Assembly: GCA_017627975.1 (NCBI GenBank)
Contig: JAGAFT010000066.1
Coordinates: 1-35,694, forward strand
Length of the DNA stretch: 35,694 bases
Direction of reading: 5' to 3'
Origin: Oscillospiraceae bacterium
Lineage (GTDB): Bacteria > Bacillota_A > Clostridia > Oscillospirales > Oscillospiraceae
A program made the position numbers and the translations under genes. The notes beneath the pieces were generated by a model that was given only the letters and a program-made list of their open reading frames with translations, searched no databases and was not told the origin of the DNA. This document shows positions 29,648 to 35,694 of the stretch, piece after piece. The first letter of the stretch is position 1, and each line of letters begins with the position of its first letter.

Positions 29648-31972
29648 TCATCTGCGTAGCATATCCCTCCCTTTGGCTAAACCCCTGCCAACAGATGTGT
29701 TATCCATAAAACTGCGGTAATGCTGAATCAACTTCCATGTGCGCATTTGATAGATATTGTCTAATTCCATTTTTGCCTGATTCAAAGCCTTGTTTGCCTG
29801 CGCTGCACGTTTCTTCTCCATATTAGCGCGGTTTTGTTCATTTCTCGCGCGTTTTGCATACGCCTGCCAGCGAAGGAAGTTAGTTACACTTTCATCTACG
29901 TAGGTTCCACTCAGTTTCAGCGCACTTGAAAGTACTCTGCGTTTTTCCTGATATTCCCGGTCATTCACTAGCTGGGAAAGAATCGTCTCCAATCTGTGTA
30001 CCATGAGTTCAAGTGTAAATTTGCTGACGATCCTTTTGCGGGCGTTGACGCACATTTTTTCATATTGATTCGGATCAGACAGAATAGAATAAATTGCATC
30101 TGCATACTGAATGATCTCATCCTGACTATATTTCCTGATAGTATACTCAGTAGCTTCATCCTGCATCAGCGGGATCGTATACCCGACGCTTCTATCCACC
30201 AACTCCGCCTGTCCGCCGACATCGGATGTCACCACGGGAACACCCATAGAAAGGGACTCATATGCCGTTAAAGAGAGTCCTTCTTTTATGGAGCAGATCA
30301 GAGTCAACGCCGCATCACGGTACCAGAAGGGCATGTTGGTCTGCCGTCCCGCGAAATAGACTGTATTATCCAGTTTCTCCTTGATGACGGTTTCCTGTAG
30401 TTCCTTTAATTGGGGGCCGTCGCCCACCACAGCAAACACAATGCCCGGTATCCTTTTATAGAGTTCCTTCGCAATCTCCAGCATGAAGAAAGGCCGCTTC
30501 TGAGCACAAATTCTGCATGGAAAAAGGATCATGGGGCGAGTCTCGTCGATTCCCAACTGCTTTTTCGCCTCGCCAGGAATGGCCTTTGCCGCGTCAAATT
30601 TTTCTGTATCAACTCCAATGTACAGTGTTTCTACCGTTTCAGGCGCACGTTTAAAGTGTTGGATCATGACCTCTCGTGTCTTCCCATTGCAGACCAGTGT
30701 CTTTTCTAAAAACTCACCCATAACGGCGGAAGCACGCGCATAGCCACCGGCGTCCCAATGCCATTCTTCCATATGGACATAATCCACAATGGCAAGCTCC
30801 GGGAACTCCTTTCGCAGCCAGGGAACCAGATAAAACCCGTAATAGGAGTTGCTGAGGAAGAGCACATCTACTTCACGGGACTTGATATAATAGCTGATAA
30901 ACTCCGCCCAGTTTTCGACGCTCAGGAAATTCGGCAGATTAAAGATGTCCGTCACATGTTCCGCAAAGCGCTGCTGCCAATTGTTGTCTGAGGGTTTGGT
31001 GGTAATTATTCCAAACTCGAATCTGCTCTTGTCCAACTGCGCACAGATATCCAGATAAAATGAATCTGCGCCGCCCATTACCATCCACGGCAACAGCATC
31101 AGCACATGAATCTTTTCATGCTTCGTAAACAGCTTTCGATCCCATGTCGAAACGGTTGGCAGGGTATAAATACTCTTTGTCTGGTCTTCCGGATATGTTT
31201 TTGCTGTTATGGAGGTGTCGGCTGTCACCGCAACCTCTTCGATAAGCTGTGCTGCCAGTTTCTGCGTTTTCGGATCCTTGTTTACAGCAGCGAGCACTCC
31301 AGTATCGAGACGCCGATACCAAAAGCCGAAATCACTAGTCTTGACCGGCTTTTTATGTGCCGAGAGCATTTTCAGCCAGAGACGCCAGTCTTCATTGTAA
31401 TGCTTTATGACCTCATCATAGCATCCAACCTCCATCAAATCTCTTTTTCGTATTGCGGCACAGTTGGTAAGAAAATTGTCTGTCTTCAAGCGCTCAGCGT
31501 CAAATGTCTTGTCCCACACATACTGCTTGCCCTGAAAACCGACACTGTTGCTGTAGGCCCATGCACAGTCGGGATTGTAGTACAGGGCCCAGTAAAGCGT
31601 TTCCACATAAGTCGGCTCAATCAGATCGTCGGCGTCCAAAGGGAGTATAATTTCAGCTTTCGCATTCTTTATCCCCAGATTTCTCGCTGTGGAAATGCCT
31701 CCGTTATCTTTATGAAAAACCTTAATCCGGTCATCCTTCACCGCAAACGACGCAAGCGTCTGTATACTCTGCTCATCGGTACTGCCGTCGTCTACTATAA
31801 TCCACTCAAACCACACGAAAGTCTGATTTAAAACGCAGTTATAGGTTTGCTCAAAGTATTTACCGGCATTGTAAAAAGGTGTAATAATACTTACAAGCGG
31901 TTCCCCGACATCACGGTTTATTGGCCTTTCAAGGAGCTTTTTTCCGGGCTCCTTCTCAAAATCAAACACCAT
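29648..31972 (-). CDS. Two-domain glycosyltransferase (GT2 fused to GT4-like)
   Basis: A 774-residue cytoplasmic protein. The N-terminal GT-A domain (about 25-280) shows VSIITPFYNAGKYFEQ, IVDDGSTDE and the metal-binding PLDADDLIEP. The C-terminal GT-B domain (about 300-660) shows MVMGGADSFYLDI, YIGVDTEKFD, RICAQKRPF and EGLSLTAYESLSMGVPVV, with the donor-binding Glu of the EX7E motif. A coiled-coil tail follows. It likely adds two sugars to a lipid-linked glycan, such as a cell wall polysaccharide. The ATG at 31970-31972 is chosen because GGGAGA lies nine bases upstream; an ATG seven codons earlier has no such site. Base composition is about 45-48 percent GC, lower than the left part. Confidence 0.9.
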   Translation of the reverse strand: MVFDFEKEPGKKLLERPINRDVGEPLVSIITPFYNAGKYFEQTYNCVLNQTFVWFEWIIVDDGSTDEQSIQTLASFAVKDDRIKVFHKDNGGISTARNLGIKNAKAEIILPLDADDLIEPTYVETLYWALYYNPDCAWAYSNSVGFQGKQYVWDKTFDAERLKTDNFLTNCAAIRKRDLMEVGCYDEVIKHYNEDWRLWLKMLSAHKKPVKTSDFGFWYRRLDTGVLAAVNKDPKTQKLAAQLIEEVAVTADTSITAKTYPEDQTKSIYTLPTVSTWDRKLFTKHEKIHVLMLLPWMVMGGADSFYLDICAQLDKSRFEFGIITTKPSDNNWQQRFAEHVTDIFNLPNFLSVENWAEFISYYIKSREVDVLFLSNSYYGFYLVPWLRKEFPELAIVDYVHMEEWHWDAGGYARASAVMGEFLEKTLVCNGKTREVMIQHFKRAPETVETLYIGVDTEKFDAAKAIPGEAKKQLGIDETRPMILFPCRICAQKRPFFMLEIAKELYKRIPGIVFAVVGDGPQLKELQETVIKEKLDNTVYFAGRQTNMPFWYRDAALTLICSIKEGLSLTAYESLSMGVPVVTSDVGGQAELVDRSVGYTIPLMQDEATEYTIRKYSQDEIIQYADAIYSILSDPNQYEKMCVNARKRIVSKFTLELMVHRLETILSQLVNDREYQEKRRVLSSALKLSGTYVDESVTNFLRWQAYAKRARNEQNRANMEKKRAAQANKALNQAKMELDNIYQMRTWKLIQHYRSFMDNTSVGRGLAKGRDMLRR

Positions 31973-32092
31973 CGTTCCACTTCTCCCATGCATTATCGTG
32001 TGTTGTGCTTTATAAACGTATTATGCTGTGTTTCAGCAATCCTTTGACACACAACATTCTTTGGAAAAACTCAATTAAACCAATGAAAGCGA

Positions 32093-34126
32093 TTATTCTT
32101 GTTCTATGTGTTTTGAAATGCACGAGCGGAAGTATTGTCTGAAGTTCTCCGTCATGTTTTTCCAATCCCATGCACGAATAGATCTCAGATTTTCCTGTGA
32201 AAGTGCTTCGAAATCATTTTTCTCAATCAGATTAATTATGCGTTCCTTCAAACATTCAACACTGCGCTCTTTCAGGATATACTCTTTCTGCTTATCCCCA
32301 AAAACTTCCGGAACAAGTCCGACGTCCGTAGTTATAATCGGCACGCCACAGGCCATTGCCTCCAAAACCGGATTTGGAGTTCCTTCAAAGGTAGACGCAC
32401 AAAGATAGCAATCGAGCTGAGCATAAAAATCCGGCATTTTCTCGTGCGGAATCATTTTATCATTTCTGTCAGAACAGATGAGTTCAACAGCATAACCTTC
32501 TTTGTTTAGCTGCTCAATTGCTGGACGAATAATGGTGTTGATCCCTTTCAAATCATCAACCACCCATTTGCTGTTTCCAGTCCATCCAAGCTTTATAACG
32601 CGATATGGTACATTCTTTAATCGTTCCAAAAAGAAGGGTTTAAAAAGAGACAAATCCACACCATCCGGGCAAATTGCTTCTGGTCGTATTCTCAGTCCGG
32701 GAAGTTCATTATACAGTTTCCAAAGTTTTTTAGAGGATACGACATAATTTGAACAGATTCCATCTTCATCGGCAAACAGCCTTGTCGTGATTTCCTTTGA
32801 TGGGCCATCAAGCAGCAAATGATCATAAACTGCTGTAGAAATCACCTTGTTGTCAATATATCGTTTGCAAAAATCTTCCCGCGTCATTCCCAGTTCACGA
32901 ATACGTTTCTGGCAAAAATCTGTATTGAATCCAGCCAAAAAGGAGCGCCAGAAGACATGGATGATTTTACAGTTTTCTGCTAGTACCAGCGCATCTGCAA
33001 AGTTTTTAAAATCTTCCTGGTAGATACGAGTGAACTCAAATTCATCGCTCAAATTTTCAATAATTTGATTTGCAATATGATCATAAGCCCAGTTTGGAAC
33101 ATCAATTACCAAGGCAATACGAACCCGATCTCTCTTCTTGCCTATTTGACCTGCCTGATCTGTTGTTTGATTCTGCCGCATTTCGACCCATTTTTCAACG
33201 TTTTCGTTCCAAATATGGAATCCATGCTTTTTTTCAAAGTACATAGCGGCATCATATAATTTGGAGGTAGAGAAGCGAATTTTTTCATAATCGGTGTCAG
33301 CATTGCTAGTTGCCTTGTGATGATCATGCTCTAAGCTGATCATGCCGCACGAGCCAATCTTAAACCCCTTTTGAAACAAACGCAGGGAGTGTTCTGTATC
33401 TTCAAAGCCGATAAACATTCCATCGTCGAAACCTCCGGTCTGGAAAAATGTGTTTTTATTGACAACAGCAGATCCACCCGAAAAGCCTGTACACAAAAAG
33501 CCATCCATTGGTTTATTGACATAATTACGGTGTATTTGATATGCTGACCCAATTCCGATGGTAGGGCGTCCGTTCATTGAACTTACAAATAAATGTCCGC
33601 CATATATACCTTTATTGATTTCTCCTTTATCAATCAATGGCAGTGACAAAAAATGCACGCCAAGCGAGCGGATGTCCTTTTGAATCTGCGGCAAAGGATT
33701 TGAAGTAAAGTACAAATCATTGTCAAGCGACATGATCCAATCGGTCCTGACTTCTGCAAAAAGCCGATTGCGCCCACCAGCAACCCCAAAATTTTGACCA
33801 AATTCAAGAATTCTACATTTGAAAGGAGCGTTCTTTAGTCCATCGTACAGTTTGTCCAGTTCGCTTCTCTCAGACCCATTATCGCCAATCAAAAATTCAC
33901 CCTGAAAACCCGAGAGAAACTCAAGGATGGATTCATAGAGTCTCAATGATGACGATGCACGGTTCATTGATAAAATGGCAATCGTTAGATTTTTCCCGTT
34001 CTCCCCAATGTTATCCATTGAAAACGAATCCGGGGAGTCCTCGACACCCAGGAGTTCCATAAACCTACTGGTAACGAATCCTGCTTCTTTCACCTGCCAC
34101 TCTGGCTTCATTCCATTCATTGACAC
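32093..34126 (-). CDS. Two-domain glycosyltransferase (GT2 fused to GT4-like)
   Basis: A 677-residue protein with the same bipartite plan but clearly different sequence. The N-terminal GT-A domain (about 45-300) has LTIAILSMNRASSSLRL, FLIGDNGS, NFGVAGGRNRLF and the DXD-type LDNDLYF. The C-terminal GT-B domain (about 330-660) has KLGWTGNSK, CASTFEGTPNPVLEAMACG and VPIITTDVGLVPEVFG. It starts at GTG (34124-34126) with GAGGTG six bases upstream, ten bases after the methyltransferase stop; an ATG two codons later is possible. This is one of the most AT-rich genes (about 40 percent GC). A role in surface polysaccharide assembly follows from the neighbours. Confidence 0.88.
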   Translation of the reverse strand: MSMNGMKPEWQVKEAGFVTSRFMELLGVEDSPDSFSMDNIGENGKNLTIAILSMNRASSSLRLYESILEFLSGFQGEFLIGDNGSERSELDKLYDGLKNAPFKCRILEFGQNFGVAGGRNRLFAEVRTDWIMSLDNDLYFTSNPLPQIQKDIRSLGVHFLSLPLIDKGEINKGIYGGHLFVSSMNGRPTIGIGSAYQIHRNYVNKPMDGFLCTGFSGGSAVVNKNTFFQTGGFDDGMFIGFEDTEHSLRLFQKGFKIGSCGMISLEHDHHKATSNADTDYEKIRFSTSKLYDAAMYFEKKHGFHIWNENVEKWVEMRQNQTTDQAGQIGKKRDRVRIALVIDVPNWAYDHIANQIIENLSDEFEFTRIYQEDFKNFADALVLAENCKIIHVFWRSFLAGFNTDFCQKRIRELGMTREDFCKRYIDNKVISTAVYDHLLLDGPSKEITTRLFADEDGICSNYVVSSKKLWKLYNELPGLRIRPEAICPDGVDLSLFKPFFLERLKNVPYRVIKLGWTGNSKWVVDDLKGINTIIRPAIEQLNKEGYAVELICSDRNDKMIPHEKMPDFYAQLDCYLCASTFEGTPNPVLEAMACGVPIITTDVGLVPEVFGDKQKEYILKERSVECLKERIINLIEKNDFEALSQENLRSIRAWDWKNMTENFRQYFRSCISKHIEQE

Positions 34127-34136
34127 CGCTCACACC

Positions 34137-35261
34137 TCATTTTCTCCTTAATACTTTATCACGTACTCGCCAGAAGCCAAATAGAATTCGAACTGCTTTT
34201 CCTTCCTTAAGTTGATTCATTTCTTTTTTTAGTTGAGACACTTCAGCTTTTAATCGAGACTCTTCAGCTTTTAATCGAGACTCTTCAGCTTTTAGTCGAG
34301 ACACTTCAGTCCATAAGTGCTGTTGATCAAGTTCAGAGATCTTCAAGAGATTTGACGTCCGTTCCTTTTCTATTAAAACTGCTTTCATTTCTTTGTTAGC
34401 ATCTGAAAGCCTGTTTTGCAGCTTGAATATCTCATTCTCATGCTGTTGTATGCGAAATGCCCTATAAAGCTTATATTTTTCCTCTGACGGGATATAAACC
34501 TCTTCCGGGAACATAGCTGCGCATGCCTCCAACTCGCTGGCATCTGGGCCCCATATACCAATAAAGTAACAGGCATTCCAATAGTTCAGATACCGTTCAG
34601 CAGGAAGCATAGCTGTAACCTTGGGAAGTGTGTATGAGAACATATCGGTCATACTTTTCGGCAGTTGTTCAGCGCTTTCCGGTAGACGTAGACTGCTCAG
34701 GGGCAATGTGGAAAAACCACGTAACCCAAAGCCAAAGTACCAGGATTCATCAGAGCCCAAACGTGCTTCAGCTAAATCTTTAAAGTCGAACCACGAAAAA
34801 CGACGTTTGTGAAAGGGGTTATTGAATGATTCTTCGTTATCTGCATAATACTGGTCATTAGGACACGAGATAATGACAACACCGTCTGCTTTTTTTAATC
34901 TAGCCAACTCCTCAAGGAACTTTTCTGGATGATCAAGATGCTCTACGGTTTCATAGGACACTATAACATCAAAACTCTGGCTCTCAAACGGCAACTCTTC
35001 TGCAGTGTGCTGTAAAAATGTGATCCCTTCTTCTGCAAACATCTGATTAGCAATCTGTAAAGCCTCTGATGAAATATCGACCCCGACAACGCTTGCTGCG
35101 CCCCAATCTTTCATCAGCTTACTGCCATACCCCTCTCCGCAGGCAATATCCAGTACATGCTTTCCTGTAACAAACTGTTTTGCCGTAAGATATCGATCAA
35201 GATGAATTGCTGCTTCTGCTGTATTATACTTTGTTTCAGCCAAGAAATCTAAGCGTTCCAT
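34137..35261 (-). CDS. SAM-dependent methyltransferase with C-terminal coiled coil
   Basis: A 374-residue class I methyltransferase. Residues about 35-50 hold motif I, VLDIACGEGYGSKLM, then GVDISSEAL (60-68) and SFDVIVSYETVEHLDHPEKF, placing it in the Methyltransf_11-like group found in polysaccharide loci. Residues about 270-355 form a heptad coiled coil made partly of three exact SRLKAEE-type repeats, which matches a 21-base DNA repeat. The tail ends in basic RDKVLRRK. It may methylate the glycan end, and the coiled coil could measure chain length or dock the glycosyltransferases, as in the WbdD type of system; that is inference. AGGAAG precedes the ATG. The 153 bases to the ABC gene stop hold no gene. 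Confidence 0.88.
   Translation of the reverse strand: MERLDFLAETKYNTAEAAIHLDRYLTAKQFVTGKHVLDIACGEGYGSKLMKDWGAASVVGVDISSEALQIANQMFAEEGITFLQHTAEELPFESQSFDVIVSYETVEHLDHPEKFLEELARLKKADGVVIISCPNDQYYADNEESFNNPFHKRRFSWFDFKDLAEARLGSDESWYFGFGLRGFSTLPLSSLRLPESAEQLPKSMTDMFSYTLPKVTAMLPAERYLNYWNACYFIGIWGPDASELEACAAMFPEEVYIPSEEKYKLYRAFRIQQHENEIFKLQNRLSDANKEMKAVLIEKERTSNLLKISELDQQHLWTEVSRLKAEESRLKAEESRLKAEVSQLKKEMNQLKEGKAVRILFGFWRVRDKVLRRK
34241..34303 (-). repeat. 21-base tandem repeat inside the methyltransferase gene
   Basis: Three consecutive copies, the first two identical (34241-34261 and 34262-34282) and the third with two changes (34283-34303); each unit begins CTTCAGCTTTTA. Each codes for one coiled-coil heptad (SRLKAEE). 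The in-frame unit allows copy-number change without frameshift. Confidence 0.9.
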
Positions 35262-35414
35262 ATTAGCGTCTTCCTTTCATTTTTTGTAATGCTAGGATTT
35301 TGGAGAAGTGTTATAATCATAACGTCTCGTCAGACAGGTATCCGTGTCGTTTTTTATCAACAACGAAAGAGTCACATTAACACAATCAGGATGAAAAAAA
35401 ACTCGAAATCTTTT

Positions 35415-35694
35415 TTATAACGTAATCTCCCCATTCAAGAAAGATTGATATCGATTACAGATTCCCTGAACATCTGTTCCGCAGTCGATCTGTTTGCCTT
35501 TACGGAGCCACAATACTTTGGAACACATGCTCTGTACTTGCTCCAACGAGTGGGATACCAGAATTGTCGTCGCGCCGCCTTCGATGATCTCACGCATTTT
35601 GGTCTCGCTCTTCTTGCGGAACGCACCGTCACCGACGGAAAGCACCTCGTCCAGAATCAGGATATCAGGTCTTACAAGACACGCAATGGAAAAA
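35415..35694 (-). CDS. ABC transporter ATP-binding protein (TagH/Wzt/RfbE type), C-terminal end
   Basis: Only the last 92 residues plus stop are in the window; the gene enters from the right edge. Visible are Walker B ILILDEVLSVGD, with its catalytic Glu, and the switch histidine region ILVSHSLEQVQSMC, followed by LWLRKGKQIDCGT and a short end. This pattern is typical of ATPases exporting teichoic acids, O-antigen or capsule. There is no C-terminal carbohydrate-binding domain as in E. coli Wzt from O9a. It lies upstream of the methyltransferase and glycosyltransferases on the same strand, so it probably exports the glycan they build. The partner permease gene would be outside the window. Confidence 0.92.
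   Translation of the reverse strand, partial: FSIACLVRPDILILDEVLSVGDGAFRKKSETKMREIIEGGATTILVSHSLEQVQSMCSKVLWLRKGKQIDCGTDVQGICNRYQSFLNGEITL

Noticed and set aside
34241..34303. CRISPR-like array
   Set aside because: The 21-base units are directly adjacent with no spacers and are in frame within a coding region.

Overview
The window looks like a chromosomal segment of a Gram-positive, probably anaerobic, member of the Clostridia (a Lachnospiraceae- or Oscillospiraceae-like gut or rumen lineage; this placement is inference from gene content, not a phylogeny). Supporting signs are strong AGGAGG-type ribosome binding sites, perfect sigma-A-type promoters with 17-base spacers, GC-rich hairpin terminators, the 478-residue archaeal-type ProRS, QueH, CDP-glycerol and LicC-type wall-polymer genes, LysM surface proteins and a lipobox binding protein. 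Most of the window is GC-rich (about 60 percent by eye). From about 29 kb to the right edge it becomes clearly AT-richer.

Layout. (1) 1-8.1 kb, all on the minus strand: one long, tightly packed and often overlapping operon read from a promoter at 8063-8091. In order of transcription it holds a secreted transglutaminase-like protein, a PilC/GspF platform protein, four small membrane or pilin-like proteins, a PilT-type ATPase, a BTAD regulator with a degenerate GGDEF-like tail, a conserved small protein, an orphan Hpt protein, queH, and galU (cut by the window edge). This is a clostridial type IV pilus locus without a PilB, major pilin or prepilin peptidase in view. (2) 8.1-12.1 kb: a histidine phosphatase-acetyltransferase fusion, a PurN paralogue with all three catalytic residues replaced, and a HAAS-like membrane protein with a very long acidic linker plus a small membrane partner. 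(3) 12.1-13.6 kb: proS.

(4) 13.7-20.8 kb, plus strand: a cell-envelope polymer locus. It has a CDP-glycerol glycerophosphotransferase, a 927-residue fusion of a YidC/Oxa1-like domain with an LtaS-like phosphoglycerol-transferase/sulfatase domain, a winged-helix/LicC nucleotidyltransferase fusion with a palindromic candidate operator over its promoter, an APC permease and a CPBP-family intramembrane protease. My reading is that these make and decorate a teichoic-acid-like polymer, perhaps with phosphocholine. The YidC-LtaS fusion is the most striking object in the window. (5) 20.8-27.0 kb: an orphan sugar-type ABC binding lipoprotein (minus), then two secreted proteins (plus): a triple-LysM, beta-repeat protein and a cadherin-like-domain protein.

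(6) 27.1-35.7 kb, minus strand: a surface polysaccharide locus, with a tandem-duplicated acyltransferase, a decayed unidentified gene, two two-domain glycosyltransferases, a SAM methyltransferase with a repeat-built coiled coil, and the C-terminal end of a Wzt/TagH-type ABC transporter ATPase. Its lower GC, mosaic composition and gene remnant suggest assembly by horizontal transfer. No tRNA, rRNA, CRISPR array, intact insertion sequence or prophage gene was seen.
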